From positions 744,001-808,000 of the forward strand of contig NZ_JAKNTK010000001.1 of NCBI RefSeq assembly GCF_022440805.1: a stretch of DNA of 64,000 nucleotides, in the 5' to 3' direction. Positions within the stretch are counted from its first letter, which is position 1. Every line of letters begins with the position of its first letter. A program made the translations under genes and the position numbers. Shown here one piece after another: positions 42,691-52,136 of this stretch. This stretch comes from Holdemania massiliensis. GTDB lineage: Bacteria; Bacillota_I; Bacilli_A; Erysipelotrichales; Erysipelotrichaceae. The notes below the pieces were generated by a model, which made no database searches, was not told the origin of the DNA, and saw only the letters and a program-made list of their open reading frames with translations.

Positions 42691-43188
42691 ATGAAAAAAA
42701 TAGTAATCGGTCTAAGTGCTGCATTTTTGTTGATGGGTTGTTCTTACATAAACGAGAAGGAAAATCACAAGGAAGATTCTGAATTAAACCAAGAAGTGGG
42801 GATCAAGCCAAGCCCGGATGAAAATCCTCAGTTTAATCATGATCCGGTGGAGAATGGGGAGAATATAGTCGATTCGGGGCTTAATCACGAAGAAATTATG
42901 GCTGGGAATTTTGCTTCCTTTGCTGGTGAATATGTCAATTCAGAAGGAACGATAATGCTTCTTGATGAAGCCGATATTGAAAGAAGACTGCTGGATGTAA
43001 TGTGCATAGAAGACGGACATTATTTCTTAAATGTAAAAACGGATGATGGATTTGGTTATGGAATTGATGTTTACGGTATCGGTGTGGAAGTATCCTATTT
43101 TGAAGGTTTGACTGATATTACAAAAATTCGCGTTTGCTGTGGTCAAGCGGGTCCTATGTATATAGAAGAAATTTTCAATAAAAAGTAG
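42691..43188 (+). CDS. Small lipoprotein of unknown function
   Basis: 165 residues from ATG 42691 (AAGGTG six bases before). Lipobox LLMGC. The mature protein begins with a low-complexity acidic linker. The C-terminal domain starts MAGNFASFAGEYVNSEGTIM and continues with strands that recall DUF6287-type domains of Gram-positive lipoproteins; this resemblance is weak. It ends with KIRVCCGQAGPMYIEE. Function unknown. A hairpin with a long T run follows at 43293-43318. Confidence 0.7.
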   Translation: MKKIVIGLSAAFLLMGCSYINEKENHKEDSELNQEVGIKPSPDENPQFNHDPVENGENIVDSGLNHEEIMAGNFASFAGEYVNSEGTIMLLDEADIERRLLDVMCIEDGHYFLNVKTDDGFGYGIDVYGIGVEVSYFEGLTDITKIRVCCGQAGPMYIEEIFNKK

Positions 43189-43245
43189 AGAACAGGATCA
43201 AGCGTGTCTGTGAATATGCATAGAAATGACGATTTAACCGCAGTG

Positions 43246-43368
43246 TGGAAAACGCTTACAAAAGAAATTGAAAGAATCACAGGAAATATAGTAAAAGTGA
43301 CATTTGTCACTTTTTTTGTAAGCTTTTCCATGATATAAATCTACTGTATTTGTAAGCGCTAAGCTTAC
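43246..43368. promoter_or_regulatory. Inverted-repeat/cre-like region before the BMP operon
   Basis: TGGAAAACGCTTACAAAA (43246-43263) is the inverted complement, bar one base, of TTTTGTAAGCTTTTCCA (43314-43330). The minus-strand reading of the first arm, TGTAAGCGTTTTCC, matches the CcpA cre consensus at all but the last base. A third copy, TGTAAGCGCTAAGC at 43351-43364, forms the dyad GTAAGC-GCTAA-GCTTAC (43352-43368) just before the ribosome-binding site. Carbon catabolite control of nucleoside uptake is the simplest reading. Confidence 0.5.
43293..43318 (+). terminator. Terminator hairpin within the inverted repeat
   Basis: AAAAGTGAC pairs with GTCACTTTT around ATTT, followed by further T residues. 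It ends the small lipoprotein gene or may act as an attenuator for the BMP operon. Confidence 0.7.
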
Positions 43369-43381
43369 CAGGAGGGAAAAG

Positions 43382-44452
43382 ATGAAAAAGTTAGGACTTC
43401 TCTGTACCGCCGCACTGCTTACTTTATCGCTGGCTGCCTGCTCAGGCAACAACGGTAAACAAGGCGGCACAGACAACAACGGTGATCAGCCGATTAAAGT
43501 AGCGATCGTTCTGTCCACCGGGGGACTGGGCGATAAGAACTTCAACGACATGTCCTATGATGGACTGAGCCAAGCCAAAGCAGACTTTGGCATTGATTTT
43601 CAGTATGTTGAACCAGCTTCTGCCAGTGATTTTGAAGCGGCTTACCGTCAGTTTGCTGACGCAGGCGTTTATGATTTGATCATTGGTCTGGCTACTGACC
43701 AGAATGATGCTCTGACCGCAGCTCAGGCAGATTATCCAGATCAGAAATTCTCCATCATTGATTCTTCAATCGAGCTGCCAAATGTCAGCGCTGTTTCTAC
43801 AAAATGGCAGGAACAGACATTCCTGTGCGGCGTTTATGCTGGCTTGGGCACGTTGTCAGAGATGCCGAAAGCCAATGCCGATAATGTTGTCGGGGTTATC
43901 TTAGGCATGGACAATCCGAATCTGCGTTCCGGCGTCGTCGGCTTTGAAGCAGGCGTTAAGTATGTGAATCCGGAATGTGAAGTGTTAACAGCGACAGTCG
44001 GTGATTTCAAGGATTCCGATAAAGGTAAAAACATTGCTTTGTCGATGTATAACAAGGGCGCTGACTTCATTCAGCACATTGCCGGGGCAGCTGGACAGGG
44101 TGTCTTTACCGCGGCGAAGGAAGCAGATCGTTATGCCTTCGGTGTCGGCGGAAATCAGAATGCTATCGAACCAGATTATATCGCAGCGACTTCCATCCGC
44201 AACGTCAACGAAATGGTTTACAACGAAGTCAAGGCTTTAGTTGAAGGCACATGGACGGAAGGCGTGAAGATCAGCGGCTTGAAGGAAGAAGCCGTCGGAT
44301 ATTCCAATGAGTTCTCCAATGTTGAAGTTCCTGAAGATATTGCGGCAGCGATTGCGGATATCAAAGCTAAGATTCAAAACGGCGAACTGGTCATCTGCGA
44401 AACTGAAGATGAACTGGAAAGCTGGGTATCTTCCAATCAGTATACAAAATAA
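43382..44452 (+). CDS. BMP-family ABC substrate-binding lipoprotein (nucleoside importer)
   Basis: 356 residues with lipobox SLAAC. After an N/G-rich linker comes the BMP fold: VAIVLSTGGLGDKNFNDMSY, DLIIGLATDQNDALTAAQAD, VSAVSTKWQEQTFLCGVYAG, and FGVGGNQNAIEPDYIAATSI. Proteins of this family (Med/TmpC/BmpA) bind purine or other nucleosides outside the cell and deliver them to the ABC permeases encoded downstream. GGAGGG lies before the ATG. It is the first of a five-gene operon. Confidence 0.93.
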   Translation: MKKLGLLCTAALLTLSLAACSGNNGKQGGTDNNGDQPIKVAIVLSTGGLGDKNFNDMSYDGLSQAKADFGIDFQYVEPASASDFEAAYRQFADAGVYDLIIGLATDQNDALTAAQADYPDQKFSIIDSSIELPNVSAVSTKWQEQTFLCGVYAGLGTLSEMPKANADNVVGVILGMDNPNLRSGVVGFEAGVKYVNPECEVLTATVGDFKDSDKGKNIALSMYNKGADFIQHIAGAAGQGVFTAAKEADRYAFGVGGNQNAIEPDYIAATSIRNVNEMVYNEVKALVEGTWTEGVKISGLKEEAVGYSNEFSNVEVPEDIAAAIADIKAKIQNGELVICETEDELESWVSSNQYTK

Positions 44453-44495
44453 GCTGACAACCAAGTTGATTTTGTAAAAGAAAAAGGAGGAAACA

Positions 44496-46019
44496 ATGAA
44501 CAGTGTAGAAATGATCGATATTGTTAAGCAATATCCATTAGTACGAGCTGTTGATCATGTTTCCTTTTCTTTAGGTGAGGGAGAGATTCATTCCCTGCTG
44601 GGAGAAAATGGAGCCGGCAAATCAACGCTGATGAAAATCCTCTACGGGATGACATCGCCGGATGAAGGAGAAATCCGCATCGACGGCAAGCCGGTTAAGA
44701 TCAAGAGCCCCAAAGACGCAATTCAGCTGGGAATCGGCATGGTGCATCAGCATTTCATGCTTTCCCCAGTCATGAGCGTAACGGAAAATATCATCGTCAA
44801 TCATGAGCCGCGCAAAGGCTGGCTGATTGATGAAAAAAAGGCCGAACAGCAGATTCAGGAGCTGATCGACCGGTTTCATTTCAACATTGATGCGCGGGCC
44901 AAGGTTCAGGAGCTGTCGGTGGGTGAGCAGCAGCGCGTAGAGATTCTCAAAGCGATCTACCGCGGCGCTAATATTTTGATTCTGGACGAACCGACTGCGG
45001 TTTTAACACCGCAGGAAGTGGAAGAGCTGTTTGTTATCATGCGGAATTTAAAGAATGATAAGAAATCCATTATCATCATTACGCACAAACTGAAGGAAAC
45101 GCTGGCGATTGCCGACCGCATTTCGGTTCTGCGCGATGGGAAAATGGTGGAATCCGGTCTGCCGTTAGGCAATGTCACGACAAACGATCTGGCTAAAATG
45201 ATGGTTGGCCGGGAAGTGGAATTGAACGTGCGCCGGGAAAATACCAATCTGGGAGAAGACTATTTCCGAATTCAGGATCTTAAGCTGAGCGAACGCGGTG
45301 TTCAGATACTCAGCGGAATATCGCTGACGATCCGCAAAGGCGAAATTCTCGGGATTGCCGGGATTGAGGGCAATGGTCAGACGGAATTGATTGAAGTGCT
45401 GACCGGACTGCGCAAGGCGGATTCCGGAACCATTACGATGGGATCCGAGCCGATCCATGGCGATGCGCATACTTTTTTGAAACATAAAATCGGGCATATT
45501 CCGGAAGATCGGCTGACCCGCGGTTTAGTCAGTGAAATGTCGATTGAAGATAATCTGATCTTAGGCTACCATGATGAACCGCAGTTTCTGAAGCAGGGTA
45601 TGCTGCAAAAGAAAAATATTCAAAGCTATGCGGATGAAGCGGTCAATGACTATATGATTAAAACGCCGAATGCCCGTGAACTGGTCTCCTCGCTGTCCGG
45701 CGGAAACCAACAGAAGGTCGTCATTGCCCGGGTCTTCAAGCAGAATCCGGATGTTCTGATCGTAGCTCAGCCAACCCGCGGCGTCGATGTCGGCGCGATG
45801 GAATATATTCATCATCAGCTGCTGCAGCTGCGCGATGAAGGCAAAGCCATTCTGTTAATTTCAGCGGATCTCGATGAAGTTCGATCGCTGTCGGACCGGA
45901 TTGCGGTCATTTATGATGGCCGAATCGTCAGTGTGCAGAAAGCAGAAGACACCGATGAGCTGTCATTAGGATTGTTGATGACCGGCGGAAAGGAGGAGCG
46001 TCATGAGCAAGCTGTCTAA
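44496..46019 (+). CDS. Nucleoside ABC importer ATP-binding protein (two NBDs)
   Basis: 507 residues with two nucleotide-binding domains, as in the sugar/nucleoside importers. NBD1: GENGAGKSTLMK, LSVGEQQRVEIL, LILDEPTAVLTP. NBD2: GIEGNGQTELIE (a degenerate Walker A, usual for this family), LSGGNQQKVVIAR, LIVAQPTRGVDVGA. It powers import through the two permeases that follow and overlaps the first by 17 bases. Confidence 0.95.
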   Translation: MNSVEMIDIVKQYPLVRAVDHVSFSLGEGEIHSLLGENGAGKSTLMKILYGMTSPDEGEIRIDGKPVKIKSPKDAIQLGIGMVHQHFMLSPVMSVTENIIVNHEPRKGWLIDEKKAEQQIQELIDRFHFNIDARAKVQELSVGEQQRVEILKAIYRGANILILDEPTAVLTPQEVEELFVIMRNLKNDKKSIIIITHKLKETLAIADRISVLRDGKMVESGLPLGNVTTNDLAKMMVGREVELNVRRENTNLGEDYFRIQDLKLSERGVQILSGISLTIRKGEILGIAGIEGNGQTELIEVLTGLRKADSGTITMGSEPIHGDAHTFLKHKIGHIPEDRLTRGLVSEMSIEDNLILGYHDEPQFLKQGMLQKKNIQSYADEAVNDYMIKTPNARELVSSLSGGNQQKVVIARVFKQNPDVLIVAQPTRGVDVGAMEYIHHQLLQLRDEGKAILLISADLDEVRSLSDRIAVIYDGRIVSVQKAEDTDELSLGLLMTGGKEERHEQAV

Positions 46020-47073
46020 CCGCCTGATCCGGACCAGTCCCATCTTGATTTCCATCGTTTCCTTCGCGTTGGCAATTCTGGTCAGCTGCATCATCATGTT
46101 ATTATGCGGCTATGATCCGATCTTTGCGTATTCTGTGATCATTGAAGGATCATTGGGATCGGTGCGTTCCTTTACCAACACGCTGATTCAGGCAACACCG
46201 CTGATCTTTACCGGCCTGGCGTTTATGATTGCCAAAAAAGCGACGTTAACCAACCTGGGAATTGAAGGTCAGATGTATACCGGGGCGATGGTTGCGGCCC
46301 TAGTCGGCATGACGCCGCTGCCGCTGCCCGGTGTGGTTCATCTGTTTCTGGCCATCCTCTGCGGTGTGATCGGCGGTGGCTTGTCCGGAGCCCTGATCGG
46401 CTTTCTGAAGGTTAAGTTTGGGTCCAATGAAGTCATTACGACAACAATGTTAAACTTTATTATCATCAATTTCTGTGATTATCTGGTCAATTATCCATTG
46501 AAAGCAGAAGGTGCGGTTGCCCAGACCAACAAAATTGTTGAAGGTGCGCTGTTAGGGAAGATGATTCCTGGCTATCAGCTGACCTGGGCGATTGTCATCG
46601 CTGTGATTGCGGCGCTTGTAGTTAAATTCATCCTTGAAAAAACACGTTTCGGTTATGAAATCCGGGCCGTGGGTTTGAATATGAAGGCTGCGGAAACGGC
46701 AGGCATCAAAGTCGGCGGCGTCATGATGAAGGCGATGCTGTTCAGCGGTGCGCTGGCTGGTTTGTGCGGAGCCGTGCATGTAACCAGTGTCGGCAAGCGC
46801 TTTATCAGCGGCTTTTCACCAGGATATGGATTCAGCGGCATCTCCGTGGCCGCGCTGGCCAGTGATTCGCCACTTGGAATCATTCTGGCCGGCATCATCT
46901 TCGGCGCCTTGAAAACTGGAGCGATGTATCTGAATATGATGAGCCAGATTCCAACGGAATTTGTCAGCGTCATTCAGGCGTTGGTCGTTATCTTTGTTTC
47001 AGCGCCGTTGTTGATCCGGGCGCTGATCGGCGCAGATCGGAAGAAGAAGGGGGGACAGAGTCATGCTGAATAA
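46003..47073 (+). CDS. Nucleoside ABC importer permease 1
   Basis: 356 residues with about nine hydrophobic helices. The family stretch GLAFMIAKKATLTNLGIEGQ, followed by FLKVKFGSNEVITTTMLNFI and SGFSPGYGFSGISVAALASD, marks the larger permease of BMP/YufP-type importers. It overlaps the ATPase gene upstream and the second permease gene downstream, so the subunits are made together. Confidence 0.94.
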   Translation: MSKLSNRLIRTSPILISIVSFALAILVSCIIMLLCGYDPIFAYSVIIEGSLGSVRSFTNTLIQATPLIFTGLAFMIAKKATLTNLGIEGQMYTGAMVAALVGMTPLPLPGVVHLFLAILCGVIGGGLSGALIGFLKVKFGSNEVITTTMLNFIIINFCDYLVNYPLKAEGAVAQTNKIVEGALLGKMIPGYQLTWAIVIAVIAALVVKFILEKTRFGYEIRAVGLNMKAAETAGIKVGGVMMKAMLFSGALAGLCGAVHVTSVGKRFISGFSPGYGFSGISVAALASDSPLGIILAGIIFGALKTGAMYLNMMSQIPTEFVSVIQALVVIFVSAPLLIRALIGADRKKKGGQSHAE

Positions 47074-47971
47074 TGTGACAGGCATTTTAAGCACGATGTT
47101 CTCGATGTCAATTCCGCTGATTTTAGCGGCCTTGGGCGGTGTGTATTCCGTGCGCAGCGGAATTATGGCGCTCGGCTTGGAAAGCATGATCCTGACCGGC
47201 GCGTTCACCGCGGCCGTAGGTTCCTTTTATTCCGGCAATGCCTGGATCGGCTTGTTATGCGGAATCCTAGGCGGAATGATTTTTGGCTTATGCCATGGCG
47301 TGCTGTGTATCCGCTACAAAGTCAATCAGGTCATCAGCGGTATCGGCTTAAACTTATTGGCAACGGCGGCATCGACCTTGTTGATGCAGATTATCTGGGG
47401 CAATAAAGGCAACTCTGAAGCTGTAGCTTCGGTCAATACCAAACTGACATTCCTGAAAGATATTCCGGTTTTGGGCGATATTTTCAGCCGTCAGTCGGTG
47501 CTTCTGATCTTTGCGATTGCAGCCTGTATTCTCAGCTGGTTTATCTTATTTAAAACGCCGTTTGGCCTGCGGCTGCGCATGGTCGGTGAGAATCCGAAAG
47601 CGGCCAGCAGCATGGGCATCCCGGTTCGCCGGATGAAATATATCGGTGTTTTGGTCTGCGGTGCCTTGGCTGGTTTAGCCGGTGCCTATCTGTCGATCGA
47701 CAGTCTGAACATGTTTGTTCGGGATATGTCGGCCAGCCGCGGATACATTGCGATCGCCATTGCGATCCTGTCGCGCTACAATCCGCTCAGCGTTTTGCTT
47801 TGCGGCTCGCTGTTTGCTTTGTGCGATGCCGTTCAGATTTATGTTCAAGGCTACGGAATTCCTTCGCAGCTGGTTCAAATGATTCCATATATCGTCACGC
47901 TGCTGGTTCTGGCCTTTGGCGTCAAGAACATTCAGCCGCCTGCCGGTGTGGGTAAATATGAAGATGAATAA
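47063..47971 (+). CDS. Nucleoside ABC importer permease 2
   Basis: 302 residues with about eight helices. Family stretches are GIMALGLESMILTGAFTAAV, YKVNQVISGIGLNLLATAAS and GLRLRMVGENPKAASSMGIP, followed by SASRGYIAIAIAILSRYNPL. This is the smaller permease of the BMP/YufQ pair. A hydrolase gene starts 11 bases after its stop with a strong AAAGGAGG. Confidence 0.94.
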   Translation: MLNNVTGILSTMFSMSIPLILAALGGVYSVRSGIMALGLESMILTGAFTAAVGSFYSGNAWIGLLCGILGGMIFGLCHGVLCIRYKVNQVISGIGLNLLATAASTLLMQIIWGNKGNSEAVASVNTKLTFLKDIPVLGDIFSRQSVLLIFAIAACILSWFILFKTPFGLRLRMVGENPKAASSMGIPVRRMKYIGVLVCGALAGLAGAYLSIDSLNMFVRDMSASRGYIAIAIAILSRYNPLSVLLCGSLFALCDAVQIYVQGYGIPSQLVQMIPYIVTLLVLAFGVKNIQPPAGVGKYEDE

Positions 47972-47981
47972 AGGAGGAACT

Positions 47982-50201
47982 ATGGAACATTTCAAGAGTA
48001 CGTCCGTTGCGATTACCGATATCTGGCAGAGCAGCTGCCAGTATCCTGATGTCACGGTCAACAGCCAGAACGAAACCTTTGTGGTTTGGGAAAAGTATCT
48101 CGATCACACAGAGGTGATTCAGTTTGCCCAGATGATCGACAATCATCCGCATAACGAAGTTCAGATTTCCGGCTCCGGCCTGGCGCTGCGGCCAAGTATA
48201 CATACTTTCAAGGATCGGATCATCACGGCTTGGTCTGAATTTGAAAACGAAGTTTGGAAGCTGTGTGTCCGCGAATACAAAGACGGGGTATTTGGGGCTG
48301 TTCAGGTGATCGATGAAGGCGAAGCCTTATTCTATCCGTCGGTCAAGGATGACGGAACGCATCCGGTTGTTGTTTATAACCGTCAGGGCGTCGGTTTCAG
48401 CGATACGATTGTTGCCACCCTGGGTGAAACAGTGACCCTGGAAAAGGTGAACACCGCCGTGAAGAGCTATCGCCCATGCTTTGATCATGATGGTCAGGGA
48501 CATTGCTTTGTGGCCTATGATTTGTATAACGGCGTCAATTATGATGTCGTTGTCCGGGCTAAAATCGACGGCGAGTGGGGCGAAGAAATCAAGCTGAATC
48601 AGACGGCGATTTACAGCACGCATCCAGTGATGACAAGGGTTGGAAACAAAGTAACCGTGGCTTGGTATGAGAATGGCAAGCATTGCTATTTCAGCAATAA
48701 CGTCGCTGACGTTGAAGTGAAAGCGGGTCAGGCGGTCGTTTCCAACTATACGGTGCTGACAGAAAACCGCAACTGGTACAATAACATTGATATCACTGCG
48801 AATTCTCAAGGCTATACGGTCGTAACATATACCTGGGGAAAATACAATGCGATCATCCGCGTCCGTGATCTGGAAGGCGTTTGGTCGGAACCGGTCGTCA
48901 TTACCTACAATGACAGCCAGTGCGCTGTTCGTCCGCATATCGCCTTAGATGAAAAGAATGTTCTGCATTATATCTGGCAGTTTGGCAACAAGAACGGCCA
49001 TATGCATCGTTATGCATCCATTGTCTACAACGAAGTAGCTCTGGAGGTATTGCCGCAGTTCTATGATCTGGAAATTGAAAAGAAGATTGATCAGTTCGTG
49101 CAGCCAATTCCGGCCGAAAAAGCCTTGGACAGCCGCAGTGAGGAAGAAGTTGCGGCATGGCTGAAGAAAAACGGCTATGAAAACCTGTCTTTAACCTTCG
49201 GTGATATTCACGGACAGTCCAATTTGTCGGATGCCTTAGGCGAGATTGATCAGTATTATCATTATGCAATCAAAGACGCTAAGATGGATTTCTGCGCCTT
49301 AACCGATCATGATGATTATCCAGACATCGCAACGGATTCGGAATGGGAATGGAATCGTACAACCCGTAATCTGTTCAATGGCGAAAAGAACTTTGCGGTT
49401 CTGTTGGCTTATGAATGGACGTCAAATGAATACAAGCATGACTTCGGACATAAAAATGTTTACTATCCATCCAGCACCGGCGGACTGTACCGCAGCACCG
49501 ATCCGGAAGGCAATAATCCGACGGTTCTGTTTGCGAGCATCAAGAAAGACGGCGGACAGTGTATTCCGCATCATCCGGCAGCCAACTGGGGATTAGTTTC
49601 CGCGGCCACAGACTGGGATTACCATGATCCAGAAGTCCAGCGCGTCGTTGAAATTTTCTCGCGTCATGCGGATTACGAAAAATTTGAAAATCAGTCAAAA
49701 TATACCAAAAACATCATGAAATTTGAACGGCACTGCGCTCAGGATGCCCTGGCTCGCGGATATCATTTAGGCTTTATTGCCGGTTCGGATTCGCATCAGA
49801 TGGAACATGGCGTAGAAGGCGGAATCTTAGGTGCTTTCGTACCGACACTGACCAGTGAAAACGTCTGGTCTGCGATTTATAACCGTTTCACCTATGGTAC
49901 CAGCGGTGCTCGGATTCTGGCATCGCTTAAAATCGGCAGCCATCATATGGGTGAAGAAATTATGATCCCAGCGGGGGAAAGCGTTAAGCTGGATGTCAGC
50001 GTGCTGGCCGTCAACGATATCCGTACAGTCCAGATCATCAAGAATAACGAAGTTCTTGTTGAAATGGAAGGCTGCGGTCAGGCGATGGACTTCACGGTGG
50101 AAGACAGTGAACGCGGCGAAGAAGATTATTACTATCTGCGGGTGGAACAGGCTGATGATCACTGCGCCTGGTGTTCTCCGATCTGGGTCAAACGCGGATA
50201 A
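47982..50201 (+). CDS. Propeller/PHP-like (DUF3604-like) metal-dependent hydrolase
   Basis: 739 residues, no signal peptide, so cytoplasmic. Residues 1-370 have repeated WxxWE/GxxxxxF units that look like a sialidase- or lectin-type beta-propeller (VVWEKYLDH, ITAWSEFENEVWKL, VTVAWYENGKHCYF). Residues about 405-650 hold PHP-like metal ligands: LTFGDIHGQSNLSD, FCALTDHDDYPD, LLAYEWTSNEYKHDFGHKN, CIPHHPA, GFIAGSDSHQMEHG. A C-terminal beta domain follows. DUF3604-type proteins share this PHP core. As the last gene of a nucleoside importer operon it may hydrolyse a phosphorylated or nucleoside-linked compound; this is inference. Confidence 0.75.
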   Translation: MEHFKSTSVAITDIWQSSCQYPDVTVNSQNETFVVWEKYLDHTEVIQFAQMIDNHPHNEVQISGSGLALRPSIHTFKDRIITAWSEFENEVWKLCVREYKDGVFGAVQVIDEGEALFYPSVKDDGTHPVVVYNRQGVGFSDTIVATLGETVTLEKVNTAVKSYRPCFDHDGQGHCFVAYDLYNGVNYDVVVRAKIDGEWGEEIKLNQTAIYSTHPVMTRVGNKVTVAWYENGKHCYFSNNVADVEVKAGQAVVSNYTVLTENRNWYNNIDITANSQGYTVVTYTWGKYNAIIRVRDLEGVWSEPVVITYNDSQCAVRPHIALDEKNVLHYIWQFGNKNGHMHRYASIVYNEVALEVLPQFYDLEIEKKIDQFVQPIPAEKALDSRSEEEVAAWLKKNGYENLSLTFGDIHGQSNLSDALGEIDQYYHYAIKDAKMDFCALTDHDDYPDIATDSEWEWNRTTRNLFNGEKNFAVLLAYEWTSNEYKHDFGHKNVYYPSSTGGLYRSTDPEGNNPTVLFASIKKDGGQCIPHHPAANWGLVSAATDWDYHDPEVQRVVEIFSRHADYEKFENQSKYTKNIMKFERHCAQDALARGYHLGFIAGSDSHQMEHGVEGGILGAFVPTLTSENVWSAIYNRFTYGTSGARILASLKIGSHHMGEEIMIPAGESVKLDVSVLAVNDIRTVQIIKNNEVLVEMEGCGQAMDFTVEDSERGEEDYYYLRVEQADDHCAWCSPIWVKRG

Positions 50202-50294
50202 GCCCTGCGCTTTGATGCGAAATCAGAATTGTATCCGAACAAGGAATGCTTTTCTTTAAGATTCCTTCGATGGATTATTTGAAAAGGGTTTAAA

Positions 50295-50346
50295 AGGAAC
50301 AGACAAGATTGGTGCAGCTGCCCCATGCATGTCTGTTCCTCTTTTT
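50295..50346 (+). terminator. Rho-independent terminator of BMP operon
   Basis: AGGAACAGACA pairs perfectly with TGTCTGTTCCT around a 24-base loop, followed by CTTTTTC. Confidence 0.8.
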
Positions 50347-50781
50347 CTGATTACGCTTCATTCCCACACAGGAAGTTTTTCTTTCGGTCGTTTTTCTGTT
50401 GATTTTATTCAGTCGGTCTGCATGGATAATAGCGTATCCCAAGCGGTTTAAACAATTCTGTCGCTGACTGAAAAGCAAAAGAAAACTCATCCAGAGAACA
50501 GATGAGTTGCTGCAAGGCATAGATTTCATCCAATTAGGGGGCAGAATGAACTTTCGTTAAACGGGTTCAGGCTGGGGATACCCCTGATTTTTTATTTGTG
50601 AAATCAAAGAAAACCTAGATTAAAAATAGCTGATGAATAACCCAGAACCGCTTGGGTGAGCAGGGGACAGAGCTGAATTGGACTGCCGTCAGAGCTGGGA
50701 TGTTATCCCAGACTGATATCGCTGTCCTCCATAGACCTGTTTTTATCCGGCAGCTCAGTTATACCTTCGGTGCAGCCGTGC
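50347..50781. other. Gene-free stretch
   Basis: No supported gene in about 430 bases. Two short hairpins are visible (AACTCATC/GATGAGTT at 50484-50508 and CTGGGAT/ATCCCAG near 50697-50713). It probably contains the long 3' untranslated part of the minus-strand YehR-like gene. Confidence 0.5.
50474..50508 (-). terminator. Possible minus-strand terminator
   Basis: Read on the minus strand, AACTCATC pairs with GATGAGTT and is followed by TTCTTTTGCTTTT. It would end transcripts from the YehR-like gene at 50782, though 270 bases past its stop. Confidence 0.45.
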
Positions 50782-51237
50782 TTATTTACACTGAAAGCCT
50801 TGATCTTTCATCTGCTGAACAATCGTATCCATTTTCATTTCGGCATTGGAAAGATCAATTCCAAGATTGCTTAACATCGTCGGATCTACTTCTTTCAGAT
50901 CGATTTCAATTGTAGCGCTGATGGTATCCTGAATGTCAACCGTCGTTTTAATCCCCTTGATTTCCGCTGAAAAACCAGACTGCGCCAGAATGGCGTCGGT
51001 CATTTGCGTTTTCTCTTCCTCAGAAAGCGCTGAAAAGTCCATGTTTCCGAACATCGCTTTGTCATAAGTCATCTTCATTGACATGACCGTGATCTGATTT
51101 TCTTCTGCTGTCAGGTTGTACGTTGCAGTCATGAATCCTTCCTGAGTGTAGCTGCAGGAAGTCGTTTGCTTTTTTGGCGCACTGGAACAACCCGCAATCA
51201 TCAGGCAGGCTAAGACGAGAGTTAAGATTTTTTTCAT
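50782..51237 (-). CDS. YehR-like lipoprotein (DUF1307)
   Basis: 151 residues with lipobox MIAGC. The mature protein (TTSCSYTQEGFMTATYNLTA, ATIEIDLKEVDPTMLSNLGI, MDTIVQQMKDQGFQCK) matches the small DUF1307/YehR family, which has two conserved Cys (near the start and at the end) that may form a disulfide. Exposed on the cell surface; role unknown. A TATAAT-like -10 reads toward it on the minus strand near 51338. It is divergent from the TetR gene. Confidence 0.85.
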   Translation of the reverse strand: MKKILTLVLACLMIAGCSSAPKKQTTSCSYTQEGFMTATYNLTAEENQITVMSMKMTYDKAMFGNMDFSALSEEEKTQMTDAILAQSGFSAEIKGIKTTVDIQDTISATIEIDLKEVDPTMLSNLGIDLSNAEMKMDTIVQQMKDQGFQCK

Positions 51238-51525
51238 TTTTCCTCCATGGCGGAATTACCGCAGTATCACAGTTATTCATGCCGACGATCAATACTTCCC
51301 TGATGAGAATCGGCGGCGAAAGTCTGTTACTCATATTATAAACGAACGAGTAAGCTTTTTACAGTCTAAAAAATAAAGGGGAAAGGTCAATCTCCTTTTT
51401 CCATTGTTCCTACTCTTCGATACCGGGATACAAATTGATTGCAAAATAAGTGGTCAGTTCTGTGATCCCGGCGCCGAAGAACGATCAAATAGTGATATAA
51501 TAGAAAGAATTAAAGGGGAATCAAT

Positions 51526-52104
51526 ATGGGAAACGCAGAGAAACAGACCAAACAGAAAATTATGGAAATCGCGAAAGAACATTTCTCCCGTTATGGGTAT
51601 GCCGGAACGAATTTAGAAGCCATTGGAAAGGAAGCGGGAGTCACTCGCGGACCCTTGTATTACTATTTCAAGAATAAAAAAGAACTGTATGCGGCAGTGA
51701 TTGAACAGGAAAAAATTCATGTTGTCGATCAGTACAAGCAGATCTTTGAACAGGCGTGTTCGATCTATGAAAAATTAGAGAAGGATATCATTTACTGTTC
51801 ATCCAGCCAATCCCTGCTTCGCCAGATTGGAGTCGGCGGTCAGGGCGAACCGGAAATTCCCATGCAGGATTATTCACAGAAAGTGTATCAGATCAAGGAA
51901 GAAGCGATGCAGAAGGCTGTGGATAAGGGGGAGTTAAGAGCGGATGCCAAGATTGAAGAAATGCTTCAGTTTTTGTATATCTTTGTTTATGGTATGACTG
52001 AATTGCGAAAAACTGAGAATTCGGAACTTGTTCTGAAACAGCGAACGCTGATTCAGGATGCCCAAATGTTTGTCGAGCTTTTTTCTGCCCGTTACGGTGC
52101 TTGA
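51526..52104 (+). CDS. TetR-family transcriptional regulator
   Basis: 192 residues. N-terminal TetR HTH: KIMEIAKEHFSRYGYAGTNL, EAIGKEAGVTRGPLYYYFKN, KKELYAAVIEQE. The rest is a helical ligand domain. TATAAT at 51496-51501 lies 25 bases before the ATG but no good -35 was seen. Possible targets include the flavoprotein gene at 56736 or an efflux system; in this window no transporter is adjacent. The 72-bp repeat copy 1 begins 33 bases after the stop. Confidence 0.92.
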   Translation: MGNAEKQTKQKIMEIAKEHFSRYGYAGTNLEAIGKEAGVTRGPLYYYFKNKKELYAAVIEQEKIHVVDQYKQIFEQACSIYEKLEKDIIYCSSSQSLLRQIGVGGQGEPEIPMQDYSQKVYQIKEEAMQKAVDKGELRADAKIEEMLQFLYIFVYGMTELRKTENSELVLKQRTLIQDAQMFVELFSARYGA

Positions 52105-52136
52105 AGGGATGATCTTAAAATGAACATCGGAAAAGC

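Noticed and set aside
48327..48938. Minus-strand open frame inside the PHP-like gene
   Set aside because: Shadow of a well-supported gene on the plus strand.
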